Positions 8,930 to 18,765 of a stretch of 64,000 nucleotides of DNA are shown one piece after another. Source of the stretch: Rhodospirillales bacterium (GTDB lineage: Bacteria > Pseudomonadota > Alphaproteobacteria > Rhodospirillales > UBA2165); NCBI GenBank assembly GCA_012960465.1, contig DUBF01000098.1:4061-68060 (forward strand), written 5' to 3'. The first letter of the stretch is position 1. The number at the start of each line of letters is the position of its first letter. The notes beneath the pieces are model-generated. The model was not told where the DNA came from. It worked only from the letters and a program-made list of their open reading frames with translations, and ran no database searches. The position numbers and the translations under genes are program-made.

Positions 8930-9888
8930 TCAAAAATTTCTCGGATTGGCTTACCGTTTAGCCAGGCTTCAATATTTTCAATCATCTGTTCAAATCCCTG
9001 TTTATAATTCTCCTCAACGACGTAACCAAGATGCGGCGTTAAAACTGTGTTTTCAAGTTGACGAAAGGCATGATCTATAGGTAATGGTTCAACATTAAAA
9101 ACATCTAAACCCGCCCCACCAATTACTTTTCTTTGAAGAGCACTTATAAGAGCTGTTTCGTCGACAAGCGGGCCTCGGGATGTATTTATTAGAAAGGCCG
9201 AAGATTTCATTAACTCAATCTCTTTTGCCCCCACAATACCCTTCGACCGATTACTTAAAGGCATATGTAGCGTTATAAAATCAGCCTTCGAAAATAAATT
9301 TTTCTTTGTTGCCAACTCCGCATCCAGCATAGCGGCGCGGTCTAGAGTTAAATTTGGGCTCCAAGCGAGGACTTTCATACCAAACGCTTGGCCAATTTTT
9401 GCCATGGGCGCGCCTAATCTTCCTAACCCAACGATCCCTAATGTGCGCCCTTGCAAACTTTTTCCGATAGTTGTTTGCCAATACCCACCTTTACGAAGTA
9501 ATAGATCTTCTTTTGGGATTTGCCGAGCTAAGCTAAGAATTAACCCCCACGCCAATTCTGGTGTCGAAGAGGATGCCATGTCAGTTCCACAAACAGTCAC
9601 TCCTCTTTCATTGGTGGTTGCCATATCAATTGAAAAGTTCCTGTGGCCACTTGTAAGCAGCAACTTGAGATTTGGTAATTTTTCTATTTGGGAACGCAAG
9701 AACGGTGTACGCTCGCGATTTATTAGCAGTATATCAAATTCAAAGAGCCGATCAGCAATATCATCTACATCAATCAGATGATCATTAAAGAACACAAACT
9801 CCACTCGATCCCCAAGCTTGCTCCAATCAACCATTCCCGGCGCTACATTTTGATAATCGTCCAATATAGCGGCTTTAAGCATTTGCAT
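8926..9888 (-). CDS. D-2-hydroxyacid dehydrogenase (NAD-dependent)
   Basis: A member of the D-isomer-specific 2-hydroxyacid dehydrogenase family. The NAD-binding Rossmann motif GIVGLGRLGAP lies at about residues 147-157, NTSRGPLVDE carries the substrate/cofactor Arg region, and LTPHLGY carries the catalytic His in the expected C-terminal place. At 320 residues it is full length. A second in-frame Met two codons in (MLKAA) could be the true start. No metabolic partner is adjacent on this strand: it converges with pcaJ and is followed upstream by yacG, 41 bases away. The substrate is unknown. Confidence 0.85.
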   Translation of the reverse strand: MQMLKAAILDDYQNVAPGMVDWSKLGDRVEFVFFNDHLIDVDDIADRLFEFDILLINRERTPFLRSQIEKLPNLKLLLTSGHRNFSIDMATTNERGVTVCGTDMASSSTPELAWGLILSLARQIPKEDLLLRKGGYWQTTIGKSLQGRTLGIVGLGRLGAPMAKIGQAFGMKVLAWSPNLTLDRAAMLDAELATKKNLFSKADFITLHMPLSNRSKGIVGAKEIELMKSSAFLINTSRGPLVDETALISALQRKVIGGAGLDVFNVEPLPIDHAFRQLENTVLTPHLGYVVEENYKQGFEQMIENIEAWLNGKPIREIFD

Positions 9889-9929
9889 CCCACCTATATT
9901 CTTTTAAATAATTGCCGAAGACCCGCTCG

Positions 9930-10130
9930 TTAATTTTCCTCATCTAAGAATTCCTCTTCATCAAAATCGTCAATCTCAACAACAGGGACACGGTAATTTT
10001 CGTTCAACCATTTAGATAGATCTAGCTGGGAGCAACGAGAAGAACAAAATGGCCTGAATTTAGCGACCGCTAACTTTTCACAATTAGGGCATTTCTTCAG
10101 AATACTTTTTGATGGTTTCGTAATAGCCAT
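9930..10130 (-). CDS. yacG: YacG zinc-binding protein (DNA gyrase inhibitor family)
   Basis: A 66-residue protein with a CPNC ... FCSSRC zinc knuckle and the following SQLDLSKWLNENYRVP segment, both diagnostic of YacG (DUF329). In E. coli the family member binds GyrB and inhibits gyrase. The acidic C-terminal tail (EIDDFDEEEFLDEEN) is common among alphaproteobacterial members. It follows rng by 15 bases, as the last gene of the housekeeping block. Confidence 0.92.
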   Translation of the reverse strand: MAITKPSKSILKKCPNCEKLAVAKFRPFCSSRCSQLDLSKWLNENYRVPVVEIDDFDEEEFLDEEN

Positions 10131-10145
10131 ATTAAAATCTCTATA

Positions 10146-11585
10146 TTAAACCATTCGAAATTCAAAGTGATTCTGTGGTGAGTCAGAAAATTCCTCTAAA
10201 GAGATAATTGGACCTGTCCGCTCAAGCAGTTCAGCCCAAATTATTTTCATGTCACCTTTCAAACAAACATATATTGTATGACTACATACAACCGTTAGTC
10301 TTTTACCAGGATTACGATTAATCTCGCGTAAAACAGCTCGGATCATATCGATAACAATTGCCCTAACGGTCTTGGCATGTCCTTTTTTTTCTAGAAACCG
10401 AGATAGCAAACTTTCCCCGATCCGCTGCCGGGTCATTTCTAACAACCCCAGCCTGGAAAATCCGTAAATATTACAGTCACCTACTTTTACCAATAGATTA
10501 GATAATATAGTCTGAATATAATCTCTATTTTTTTTTCGTTTCATTGGCAAAAAATCTATTACTATTTGCCCTGATAAATTCCTTAAAACTAATTGACGTG
10601 CCAACTCAATCGCAGCCTCTTCATTAACAGACAGGGCAAAGGACTCTGGATTACGATCACGGTCATGCTTCCCACTATCAACGTCAACTGCAACTAAAGC
10701 TTCTGTTTCTTCTATAATCAATCTCCCACCAGACGGTAAGGCTATGGTGGGCTCAAATAAATTCGCAATTTGCTGTTCTAAATCATAGTTATCAAATAAA
10801 GCAACAGGATCATCTGCAAACTCAAAAATCTTTTCTAATTCTGGAACATAATCTGACACATATTCGGTAATTCTCATCAATGCTGCACGGTCATCAACAA
10901 CAATACGGCGCCAATCTGCGCTACCGAAGTCTCTCAAGAAATTTAAAATCTGATCTGACTGTTTATAGAGACAAGCCGGTGGTTTAATTCTTTTCTGTCC
11001 AGAATTAATTTTCAAAACCTGATCTAAAAGATTTTCGGCTTCCTTTTGTAAATCTTCAGATGAAACAAATTGAGCATTTGTGCGAACAATTAAGCCCGTT
11101 ATAGAAGTTTCAAGATCTCCTAATGCGGATCTAAGACGTTCACGATGTACTTTATCGCTAACACGCTTTGAAATTGAGATCCCCGTCCGGCCCAATACTG
11201 CTACGACTGTGCGTCCAACCAAATCAATACGTGTCGTAAGTTTTGCTCCTTTGCGGTCAGATTCATCGCGAGTAACTTGCACTAAAACTGCATCACCTTC
11301 TTTAAATAGTGTATTTATCAATTTTGGCTTTTCTTTATTTAGGTCAAATATTTGTCCATCATTAGCTGCTAAGAATCCAGACGCGCTTCGGCCGATACCA
11401 ATAAATGCGGCGTTCATTCCAGCAACTACCTTTTCAACTCTACCCAGATAAATGTTACCAATTAAAGATTCGTCATCATCACACGTTATGATCAAATCTT
11501 TTAATCTTCCATCTTCAGTGAAGGCCAACCGCGTTTCACCTGGCACTCTATTGATAAATACTTCCAGAAGGGAAGTTACACTCAT
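10146..11585 (-). CDS. rng: Ribonuclease E/G family endoribonuclease
   Basis: An endoribonuclease for rRNA maturation and mRNA decay. The order is an S1-like RNA-binding region early (GNIYLGRVEKVVAGMNAAF), the RNase E/G central region, then the catalytic metal-binding block with DVDSGKHDRDRNPESF and VIDFLPMKRKKNRD, followed by EMTRQRIGESL. At 479 residues without a long acidic tail it is RNase G-sized and not the large RNase E scaffold. Its ATG overlaps the maf stop as ATGA, so the two are translationally coupled. A maf-rng-yacG order is common in alphaproteobacteria. Confidence 0.9.
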   Translation of the reverse strand: MSVTSLLEVFINRVPGETRLAFTEDGRLKDLIITCDDDESLIGNIYLGRVEKVVAGMNAAFIGIGRSASGFLAANDGQIFDLNKEKPKLINTLFKEGDAVLVQVTRDESDRKGAKLTTRIDLVGRTVVAVLGRTGISISKRVSDKVHRERLRSALGDLETSITGLIVRTNAQFVSSEDLQKEAENLLDQVLKINSGQKRIKPPACLYKQSDQILNFLRDFGSADWRRIVVDDRAALMRITEYVSDYVPELEKIFEFADDPVALFDNYDLEQQIANLFEPTIALPSGGRLIIEETEALVAVDVDSGKHDRDRNPESFALSVNEEAAIELARQLVLRNLSGQIVIDFLPMKRKKNRDYIQTILSNLLVKVGDCNIYGFSRLGLLEMTRQRIGESLLSRFLEKKGHAKTVRAIVIDMIRAVLREINRNPGKRLTVVCSHTIYVCLKGDMKIIWAELLERTGPIISLEEFSDSPQNHFEFRMV

Positions 11586-12169
11586 CGGCTAAAACCTATG
11601 CCTTCAAGTAACTGTGATGTTTCAAATAAAGGCAAACCAACTACATTACTGTAAGAACCATTAATAACTCGAACAAATCTGGCTGCTAGGCCCTGAATTG
11701 CATAGGCTCCGGCTTTATCTTGCCACTCACCGGAAGCTAGATATAAATCTAAATCTTTTAACGAAAGGCGTTTAAATGTTACATGGGTCTCAACAATACG
11801 TTTATAAATCTTACCATCTGGCGAAATAATCGCCAATCCACCAACAACCTTATGGCGGCGGCCTGATAAAAGTTCTAAAAAAATACGAGCTTGCTCTGGT
11901 GTTTCTGCTTTTGATAAAATTCGCTTACCACAAGCCACAACAGTATCAGCCGCCAAAATAAAAGAACCGGAATTTTCTTCGGAAACTGAAATCGCTTTAC
12001 CAGCTGATAACCTCGCCACCAACTGACGCGGTAATTCGCCATTTAGCGGGGTTTCATCAATATAAGCTGGGATTATGTGGTCGGGCACAATACCTATTTG
12101 ATACAACAAATCAACACGGCGGGGCGATGCTGAAGCTAATACTAAATTGGGAGAATATTTTTCTAGCAT
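11582..12169 (-). CDS. maf: Maf-like nucleoside triphosphate pyrophosphatase
   Basis: A Maf/YhdE family nucleotide pyrophosphatase that hydrolyses dTTP/UTP-like or modified nucleotides. The N-terminal LASASPRRVDLL motif is the family signature, ADTVV carries the catalytic Asp, and the SGRRHKVVGG and WQDKAGAYAIQG segments follow in the usual order. It has 195 residues, normal length. The stop overlaps the start of rng. Which Maf subfamily (dTTPase or 7-methyl-GTPase) applies cannot be settled by eye. Confidence 0.92.
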   Translation of the reverse strand: MLEKYSPNLVLASASPRRVDLLYQIGIVPDHIIPAYIDETPLNGELPRQLVARLSAGKAISVSEENSGSFILAADTVVACGKRILSKAETPEQARIFLELLSGRRHKVVGGLAIISPDGKIYKRIVETHVTFKRLSLKDLDLYLASGEWQDKAGAYAIQGLAARFVRVINGSYSNVVGLPLFETSQLLEGIGFSR

Positions 12170-12210
12170 CGGAGTAGTCCTTTGCCAGGATGAAAACTGG
12201 GTTTAAAACA

Positions 12211-12429
12211 TTATTTAAAGCGAAACGTAATACGACCTTTAGTCAGATCATAAGGTGTCATCTCAACGTTCACCCTGTCTCCAGCCAAAACACGAATTCT
12301 ATGTTTTCTCATTTTTCCTGCCGTATGGGCAAGTATTTCATGATCATTATCCAACGTAACGCGAAACATTGCATTAGGGAGTAGTTCCATCACTGTTCCT
12401 TCAAACTCTAGTAACTCTTCTTTTGCCAT
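12211..12429 (-). CDS. infA: Translation initiation factor IF-1
   Basis: A 72-residue single OB-fold protein. [13 protein letters not shown], the [14 protein letters not shown] central loop and [18 protein letters not shown] at the end are the standard IF-1 sequence. It binds the 30S A site during initiation. It sits 41 bases upstream of maf on the same strand. The 124 bases on its other side lead to the phosphatase gene and hold no clear hairpin. Confidence 0.97.
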   Translation of the reverse strand: MAKEELLEFEGTVMELLPNAMFRVTLDNDHEILAHTAGKMRKHRIRVLAGDRVNVEMTPYDLTKGRITFRFK

Positions 12430-12553
12430 TTTCCACCATTTGTTTTATTAGGCGTAATGAAATAGGTCTTCTTGGCCCTTTTGGTCAAGTCATTTTCACG
12501 CAGTCAGGTATTTTTTAGCAAAAAATAGGCCTTTAAGTCTAATATTTATATTT

Positions 12554-12997
12554 TTATTCAGTTTCCGGCAAAAACTTAGCTTCAATCTTTTCAATCAAGT
12601 CATCCCGAATTTGACGAAAGCCGACTAGCCTTAATTCTCGTTTTCCTCTTATAGCATCAGGATCAAACGTAGGCCAATAAACTAATTCACATGACATCCA
12701 CCTCGTAAGCTCTACAGCAGCATGTTGCGCTTCAGGTGACAACGAAATTATCATATCAAATGATGTATCATCGAGTGATTCAAAACTTTTTGGGCAATGA
12801 TTGGAAAGATCAATCTCGATTTCTGCCATTACTTGGATCATATAGCCATTTTTTTCCCCAGCTTTTTTTCCTACAGAATCAATATAAATTTGCTCGCCGT
12901 GTAATTTCTTTAGAATACCTTCTGCCATCGCGGAGCGAACTGAATTCATAGTACAAGCAAATAAGACAGAAGAAGGTAGATCACTTATTTTAGACAT
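12554..12997 (-). CDS. Low-molecular-weight protein tyrosine phosphatase / ArsC-like family
   Basis: The P-loop CTMNSVRS near the N-terminus matches the CX5R(S/T) active site of the LMW-PTP/arsenate reductase fold, and the general acid Asp of the DP motif appears in TFDPDAIRG. The protein has 147 residues. In alphaproteobacteria a member of this family commonly lies between UPF0262 and infA in the hisD region, as here. It is spaced 6 bases from the UPF0262 gene, so it is in the same operon. Whether it acts on phosphotyrosine or arsenate is not evident; the context argues against an ars function. Confidence 0.85.
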   Translation of the reverse strand: MSKISDLPSSVLFACTMNSVRSAMAEGILKKLHGEQIYIDSVGKKAGEKNGYMIQVMAEIEIDLSNHCPKSFESLDDTSFDMIISLSPEAQHAAVELTRWMSCELVYWPTFDPDAIRGKRELRLVGFRQIRDDLIEKIEAKFLPETE

Positions 12998-13003
12998 TTC
13001 AGA

Positions 13004-13474
13004 TCACCTAGAATGTAAAACACACAACAACGTAAAGAGTTGGCGTCCGGTATCAAAATCAACTTCGATATTTTTTTTTAATCGTTCAACTAAAATTTGA
13101 GAGCCATCGTTGTGAATACCACGCCGCGCCATATCAATAGCTTGGATCTTTGAAGGACTAGCAATTTTAATAGCGCTGTAATAACTCTCGCATATCAAAA
13201 AATAGTCTTTGATAACTGAGCGAAAATAAGACAAAGCTAGATCGAAATTAAATATTTCATTATCGGCCTCATCACAGACAGACACACTCAAACGACCGTC
13301 TTTGATGCCAAGGTGAAGAATAAAGGGCCCAAGTTCACCATTAATTGGGGCAAAGTAATTCTCTTCAAGAAGGTCAAAAATAGCAACAACACGATCGTGC
13401 TCGATTTCTGGACTACGACGACCTAAGGTTTTCTCATCTAAAAAAATATTTACAATCCGAAAGCGTTCGTCCAT
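13004..13474 (-). CDS. UPF0262 family protein
   Basis: A conserved alphaproteobacterial protein of unknown function. The recognised segments are DEKTLGRRSPEIEHDR near the N-terminus and the FILHLGIKDGRLSVSV strand region, and its length of 156 residues is standard. It is located directly between hisD (5-base gap) and the LMW phosphatase, the family's usual position. No catalytic motif is apparent and no signal peptide or membrane segment is present, so it is likely cytoplasmic. Confidence 0.88.
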   Translation of the reverse strand: MDERFRIVNIFLDEKTLGRRSPEIEHDRVVAIFDLLEENYFAPINGELGPFILHLGIKDGRLSVSVCDEADNEIFNFDLALSYFRSVIKDYFLICESYYSAIKIASPSKIQAIDMARRGIHNDGSQILVERLKKNIEVDFDTGRQLFTLLCVLHSR

Positions 13475-13479
13475 AACAT

Positions 13480-14784
13480 TTAATCGCTATCCATCTCTGA
13501 TAAACGCAGCTTTACTGAAAGTGCGTGTGCTTCTAACCCTTCAGCTTCAGCTAATGTAACCGCAGCGGGACCAATCGACTTAATTGATTGCGTCGAAACC
13601 TCTAAAAGGGTGGTTCTTTTCATAAAGTCAAGGACCCCGAGGCCGGAAGCAAAACGTGCAGAACGACCAGTTGGTAAAACGTGGTTTGGTCCACCAATAT
13701 AATCACCAAGAGCCTCAGGTGTGTGGCGGCCTAAAAATATGGCGCCTGCATTGAAAATATTAACTGCTAAAACGTTGGGTTCTTCAATTGCTATTTCCAA
13801 ATGTTCTGGTGCAATTCGATTAATTAATGCAGCAGCCTGTTCCATAGTCTCAAGAGTAATAACTGCACCAAATTCTTTCCAACTTTCACTGGCAATTTCT
13901 TTACGCGATAAACCCTGTAATTGGGTTTCGATCGCCTGGCAAACTTGGTCAGCAAACTTATCATCATCGGTAATGAGAATAGCCTGTGCTGTTACATCGT
14001 GCTCAGCTTGGGCTAATAAATCAGCAGCAATCCAGGTTGGATCATTTTTATTATCGGCAACAATTAGAATTTCTGAAGGTCCTGCAATCATATCAATGCC
14101 CACTATGCCAAACACTTGTCGCTTAGCCGTCGCAACGTATGAGTTGCCAGGTCCAACAATTTTATCAACCGGTCGAATACTGTCACAACCGTAAGCTAAT
14201 GCACCGATGGCCTGCGCACCGCCAACCCTATAAATTTCATCGACGCCGGCAACACTTGCTGCAGCGAGAACCAGCGGATTAATTATACCATCAGGGGTTG
14301 GCACAACCATTACCAGACGCTTAACACCAGCAACTTTAGCGGGTATAGAATTCATTAATACCGTAGATGGGTATGAAGCTAATCCACCGGGAACATAAAT
14401 TCCAACTGCCTCAATTGGATTCCATTTTAATCCCAGCTGTACACCATCATTATCTTCATAAGCTAAGTCTTCGGGAACCTGTTTTAGGTGAAACGCACGG
14501 ATACGTTTTGCAGCTAGTCTTAGGGCTTTTAATTGTTTTTTGTTACATTCTCTAAGCGCCATTTCAGCTTCTTGCGTAGATATACAGATTTTGTCAGCTG
14601 TCAACTGAAATCGATCAAAGCGAGAAGTGTATTTAAACACAGCTTCATCACCACCAATACGCACATCATTAAGAATGTTAGCAACAACCATTTCGACATT
14701 GATTTGCACTTCGCGTTTAATGTTCAAAAAATCACTAAACTCTTCCGCAAAATTTGCTCCCGATGATCTAAGCCTTAACGGCAT
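13480..14784 (-). CDS. hisD: Histidinol dehydrogenase
   Basis: Catalyses the last two NAD-dependent oxidations of histidine synthesis (histidinol to histidine). Diagnostic segments are YVPGGLASYPSTVLMN, VGPGNSYVATAKRQV, AGPSEILIVAD, QAEHDVTAQ and RIAPEHLEI, holding the zinc and general-base histidines. I chose the ATG at 14784 (MPLRLRSS, 434 residues) because HisD proteins normally begin there and an AGG lies upstream; the track start adds 36 non-homologous residues. This start overlaps the end of hisG by 17 bases, indicating coupled translation. Confidence 0.93.
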   Translation of the reverse strand: MPLRLRSSGANFAEEFSDFLNIKREVQINVEMVVANILNDVRIGGDEAVFKYTSRFDRFQLTADKICISTQEAEMALRECNKKQLKALRLAAKRIRAFHLKQVPEDLAYEDNDGVQLGLKWNPIEAVGIYVPGGLASYPSTVLMNSIPAKVAGVKRLVMVVPTPDGIINPLVLAAASVAGVDEIYRVGGAQAIGALAYGCDSIRPVDKIVGPGNSYVATAKRQVFGIVGIDMIAGPSEILIVADNKNDPTWIAADLLAQAEHDVTAQAILITDDDKFADQVCQAIETQLQGLSRKEIASESWKEFGAVITLETMEQAAALINRIAPEHLEIAIEEPNVLAVNIFNAGAIFLGRHTPEALGDYIGGPNHVLPTGRSARFASGLGVLDFMKRTTLLEVSTQSIKSIGPAAVTLAEAEGLEAHALSVKLRLSEMDSD

Positions 14785-15436
14785 CGACGGCCTCACGGAA
14801 AGTTTTAATCCAGTAATTAATTTCATTGGGACGTGTTTTAAGCGCCGCACGGTTAACGGCCAAACGCGATGTAATTTGCGAAATTTCTTCAACCTCGATC
14901 AACCCATTAGCCTTCAAAGTTGAACCTGTAGATACCAAATCAACAATCCTAGAACAAAGACCCATCGATGGGGCAATTTCCATAGCACCGTTAAGTTTTA
15001 TGCACTCAGCTTGAACACCGCGTGAAGCAAAGTGACGCTTTGTAATCTCCGGATATTTTGTTGCAATACGTATGTTGCTCCAGCGCTTTGGATTATCATC
15101 AGGCGCCATATCACTAGGCTCCGCGACTATCATACGGCAATGTCCTACGTTAAGATCGACTGGAGCATAAATCTGGGAATTATCAAATTCCATTAACACG
15201 TCTTGACCAGCAACACCAAAATGCGCCGCGCCAAAAATTATGAAGGTAGCTACATCAAAACTTCGAACCCGAACAATATCAAGGTTTGGGTGGTTTGTAG
15301 AAAAGCGCAATTTACGAGATGAAATTTCATCAAACGCAGCTTCAGGCTCAATGCCTGCGCGTTTAATCAGAGGCATTATCTCTTCAAGAATACGACCTTT
15401 TGGTAACGCAAGAACGAGATTATCATTAGATAACAC
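14768..15436 (-). CDS. hisG: ATP phosphoribosyltransferase, short form
   Basis: The first enzyme of histidine synthesis, joining ATP and PRPP. The LALPKGRILEEIMPL start, GQDVLMEFD, and DLVSTGSTLKANGL (the PRPP-binding loop) are characteristic. At 222 residues it is the short form, which lacks the C-terminal regulatory domain and needs HisZ for activity. No hisZ is in this window, so it should lie elsewhere. It overlaps hisD by 17 bases. A short gap of 115 bases with no gene separates it from murA. Confidence 0.93.
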   Translation of the reverse strand: MLSNDNLVLALPKGRILEEIMPLIKRAGIEPEAAFDEISSRKLRFSTNHPNLDIVRVRSFDVATFIIFGAAHFGVAGQDVLMEFDNSQIYAPVDLNVGHCRMIVAEPSDMAPDDNPKRWSNIRIATKYPEITKRHFASRGVQAECIKLNGAMEIAPSMGLCSRIVDLVSTGSTLKANGLIEVEEISQITSRLAVNRAALKTRPNEINYWIKTFREAVDAVKA

Positions 15437-15551
15437 TAATTTAACTCCACAAAGCGCCGCATTAATAAATGTTTTTCTGCAGGAATGCTACTATTTTGTT
15501 CCGATCAAGCCGCTCTGTATTCGATACCTCTTTAAAAAAGGGTTTAAATAA

Positions 15552-16838
15552 TTATTCTTCAACTCGCTCAATCACAGCCCCGCAAGCTGCGAGTTTTTCT
15601 TCAACGCGCTCGTACCCGCGATCTAAATGATAGACACGGTTAATTATAGTCTCACCTTCTGCTGCAAGAGCCGCTAGAACGAGAGAGATCGATGCCCGTA
15701 AATCAGTCGCCATGAGTTCAGCACCAGAAAGTTTTTCAACACCTCTGACTATCGCCGATGAACCATGGACGTTAATATCGGCTCCCATGCGACAGAGCTC
15801 GGGTACATGCATAAACCGATTCTCAAAGATTGTCTCGGTTATCATTGAAGCGCCTTCAGAAACAGCTAATAGAGCCATCATCTGCGCCTGCATATCGGTT
15901 GGAAATCCTGGATATGGTTCAGTCATTACATCAATCCCCTTTACACGACCAGAAGTGTTGGTAATTCGGATGCCTTCTTCAACTTCACTCACGTCTACTC
16001 CAGCACTGGTTAGAGAGTCCGCTACTGACTTGATCAAGTCAAGGCGAGTACCTTTCAACATAACATCACCGCCAGTAATAGCTGCTGCAACAGCATAGGT
16101 AGCCGTTTCAATTCTGTCAGGGATCACTTGATAATCTGCGGCATATAAACGTGGTTTACCTATAACAGTAAGTGTATCGCTCCCAACGCCCCCTATCTCA
16201 GCACCCATTTTTTGCAAACAATAAGCTAGATCAGAAATTTCTGGTTCCCTCGCCGCATTCGAGATAGTTGTTTTGCCATCAGCCAGCGTAGCTGCCATCA
16301 AAATATTTTCGGTTGCTCCTACAGAAACAGACGGAAATAAAACATTTGCCCCTTTAAGACCATCCGGTGCAAAAGCACTAATATAGCCCTCTTTGAGTTC
16401 TATCTTTGCTCCAAGTGCCTGCAAACCTTTGAGATGAAGATCAACAGGCCGTGTACCGATTGCACATCCACCTGGCAACGATACTTTTGCCTCACCCCAC
16501 CGCGCGAGTAATGGTCCTAGGACCAAAATAGAAGCGCGCATTCGACGTACTAAGTCATAAGGTGCCGTTTTAATTCTTGGCTCGTACCCGTTTAATCCAA
16601 AAACGCGACCTACGTGTCCACCATCTGGCGCATTACCGTTCATAACAACCTCAACGCCAAGCTCAGACAATAAATGAACCATTGTCGTGATATCTGCGAG
16701 ATGAGGAAGATTCGAGAGACTCAAAGTTTCTGAACTTAATAAAGACGCCGCCATCAGAGGTAGAGCTGCATTCTTTGCCCCGCCAATCTGAATAATACCA
16801 TTAAGCGACTTACCGCCGGATATACGAATTCTATCCAT
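15552..16838 (-). CDS. murA: UDP-N-acetylglucosamine 1-carboxyvinyltransferase
   Basis: The first committed step of peptidoglycan synthesis, transferring enolpyruvate from PEP to UDP-GlcNAc. [17 protein letters not shown] carries the Lys-Asn pair at the active site, [15 protein letters not shown] carries the fosfomycin-reactive Cys, and the [15 protein letters not shown] and [13 protein letters not shown] segments near the C-terminus are typical. Its 428 residues match the family. The catalytic Cys is present, so no intrinsic fosfomycin resistance is suggested by this gene. The murA-hisG-hisD order is common in alphaproteobacteria. Confidence 0.96.
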   Translation of the reverse strand: MDRIRISGGKSLNGIIQIGGAKNAALPLMAASLLSSETLSLSNLPHLADITTMVHLLSELGVEVVMNGNAPDGGHVGRVFGLNGYEPRIKTAPYDLVRRMRASILVLGPLLARWGEAKVSLPGGCAIGTRPVDLHLKGLQALGAKIELKEGYISAFAPDGLKGANVLFPSVSVGATENILMAATLADGKTTISNAAREPEISDLAYCLQKMGAEIGGVGSDTLTVIGKPRLYAADYQVIPDRIETATYAVAAAITGGDVMLKGTRLDLIKSVADSLTSAGVDVSEVEEGIRITNTSGRVKGIDVMTEPYPGFPTDMQAQMMALLAVSEGASMITETIFENRFMHVPELCRMGADINVHGSSAIVRGVEKLSGAELMATDLRASISLVLAALAAEGETIINRVYHLDRGYERVEEKLAACGAVIERVEE

Positions 16839-16896
16839 AAGTTCCGTTAATAAATCAACCGAGTAGGGTGAGCAAACTATAATGACTAGATTTTAA

Positions 16897-17055
16897 TTAC
16901 TTAGGGGTTTCTGGATCTACTTTCCCAGACATTTTTCTGCGCTTTAGGTTCTCACGCAGCGCAGCGCCAAGCCGTTTTTCACGTTCGGCAATTATTTTAC
17001 CTTGAGCCTCAGTAATATTTGTAATTTTGTTTGATTGCTTTTGATTGTCCTTCAT
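16897..17055 (-). CDS. Small conserved basic protein upstream of murA
   Basis: About 52 residues if begun at the Met at 17055 (MKDNQKQ); the track start is 12 codons longer. The C-terminal RLGAALRENLKRRKMSG segment resembles a short basic helix that I recall in small hypothetical proteins next to murA in other alphaproteobacteria. It is predicted to be one helix with a basic face and has no cysteines or membrane segment. It lies 58 bases upstream of murA on the same strand. No function is claimed. Confidence 0.6.
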   Translation of the reverse strand: MKDNQKQSNKITNITEAQGKIIAEREKRLGAALRENLKRRKMSGKVDPETPK

Positions 17056-17170
17056 AGAAAGTTTGTCGCCGATTATACCCCCTCTAGTCAAGGTATGAGC
17101 AGTATAACAACAAAAACAAGCTTGCTCGATTTGATTTTGGGGTATAAATAATTTCCTTCCGACAAACTAA

Positions 17171-17245
17171 GCCGCTATAGCTCAGGGGTAGAGCGCATCA
17201 TTGGTAATGATGAGGCCGATAGTTCGATTCTATCTAGCGGCACCA
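17171..17245 (+). tRNA. tRNA-Thr (anticodon GGT)
   Basis: A full cloverleaf can be folded by eye: acceptor GCCGCTA / TAGCGGC, D arm GCTC...GAGC, anticodon stem CATCA / TGATG around the loop TTGGTAA (anticodon GGT), and a T arm GATAG TTCGATT CTATC. The CCA end is encoded. A T-rich run follows within 15 bases and may help termination. Confidence 0.95.
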
Positions 17246-17457
17246 TTTCTTCTTTTTTTTCATAGGGTTATAGAGAATCCCATTTAGGGAGGTTCTTCTA
17301 TCGTGATCTATTGATACACTCTTCTTAAATAATAGCGTTATTTTGTAATGTCCGCTTTTAACCGGGAGCGATCTCGAGGGCTTATGCCCTGAGGTCTTTA
17401 CAGCTAACAAAATTTTCTTGTAATCTTTCGAATACTAGACGAGGAGATTATCAAATT

Positions 17458-18498
17458 ATGAAATTTGGATTATGGGACCATGTTGATATCAATGATAGAC
17501 CATTTGCGCAACTTCTGAACGAGCGAGTCAAATTCGTCAAGGCTGGCGAAGAAGCAGGTTTTTACAGCTATCATATCTCTGAGCATCATGCGACACCGCT
17601 AAACATGGTGCCGGTGCCTGGTGTCTATCTCGGGGCCATAGCACAGGCCACATCACACATTCGAATGGGACCACTCGGGTATTTGCTACCTCTCTATTCG
17701 CCGCTACGCCTGATTGAGGAAATTTGCATTCTCGATAACTTGAGCCATGGTCGATTGGACGTTGGTGTAGGCCGTGGCGTGTCGCCGTTTGAGCTAAAAT
17801 TTCATGACGTCGATCCCAAAACGTCACACGGCATATTTCACGAATGCCTGGAAGTAGTTCTCAAGGGCTTAAAAAACGAAAAACTCAACCATTCAGGAAA
17901 AAATTACACCTATACTGAAGTTCCAATGGAATTACGCCCCCTACAAAATCCGCATCCGCCAATATGGTATCCCACCACAAGCGTTGAAGGCGCAACGTTT
18001 GGAGGTAAAAATGGCTACCATTTTGTCACCTTGGGAGGCATTGAGTATGCTAAACCGTCAATAGAGGCCTTCAAGGAAGCTTTAGCCAAACGTGGGCAAC
18101 CCGGCGAGGGCGCAAATGATGATTTTTTTGGTGGCGCGGCGATCGGAATTATGCGCCATCTTGTTATAGCTGCAACCGATGATGAGGCAACAAAAATTGC
18201 CCAACCAGCCTATCAAGCTTGGGAGGCAAGTCTGACGAAGCTGTGGCGAGTGAACAACGTACCGGGACCAAGCATCGCCGAATTTATACCGCCTACTTTA
18301 GAGGAGGCTATCCAACGTGGTTCCGTCATTGTCGGATCGGCCGCCAAAGTGCGGGATAAGCTTGCCGAAGATATACTAGCGGGTGGACTGAACTATATGG
18401 TGACGGCATTCTATTTTGGAAATATTAGTCACCAACATGCAATCAATTCAATGGAGACCTTTGCGGAAGAAATTATGCCGACGTTGAATGATTTGTAA
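17458..18498 (+). CDS. LLM-class flavin-dependent oxidoreductase (luciferase-like monooxygenase)
   Basis: A TIM-barrel flavin monooxygenase of the bacterial luciferase group, using reduced FMN supplied by a separate reductase. The early HISEHHATPLN segment, the SPLRLIEEICILDNLSHGRLDVGVGRG block and the NPHPPIWYPTTS segment are family hallmarks. It has 346 residues and a GAGGAG ribosome site upstream of the ATG. It stands between tRNA-Thr and the LigJ-type gene with about 270 bases of non-coding DNA on the far side. The flavin reductase at 56.2 kb could serve it, but that is speculation. The substrate is unknown. Confidence 0.85.
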   Translation: MKFGLWDHVDINDRPFAQLLNERVKFVKAGEEAGFYSYHISEHHATPLNMVPVPGVYLGAIAQATSHIRMGPLGYLLPLYSPLRLIEEICILDNLSHGRLDVGVGRGVSPFELKFHDVDPKTSHGIFHECLEVVLKGLKNEKLNHSGKNYTYTEVPMELRPLQNPHPPIWYPTTSVEGATFGGKNGYHFVTLGGIEYAKPSIEAFKEALAKRGQPGEGANDDFFGGAAIGIMRHLVIAATDDEATKIAQPAYQAWEASLTKLWRVNNVPGPSIAEFIPPTLEEAIQRGSVIVGSAAKVRDKLAEDILAGGLNYMVTAFYFGNISHQHAINSMETFAEEIMPTLNDL

Positions 18499-18765
18499 AT
18501 ATTGACGTTACAACTCACACCACCACTATTTAACGCCGATAACTATTTAAAAAACCCAAAAATGTTTTTAATAATACCGCAAGTATTAATATGATTTGTA
18601 TTCATAAATCCGTACCAACTAATATTGATGCAAATGAAATTCTAGATATTAACGAATTTTCCAGATATGTATAACACCCCAAATACGAAGTAAAATAACG
18701 AACCTGTTATGAAACACCAAGCTATGTTTGATAATCTTTAGATGTTTCCTAGGTTGTTTGAACTA

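Noticed and set aside
18591-18674. 27-codon ORF in the gap after the LLM gene
   Set aside because: Too short, no clear ribosome site and no convincing similarity.
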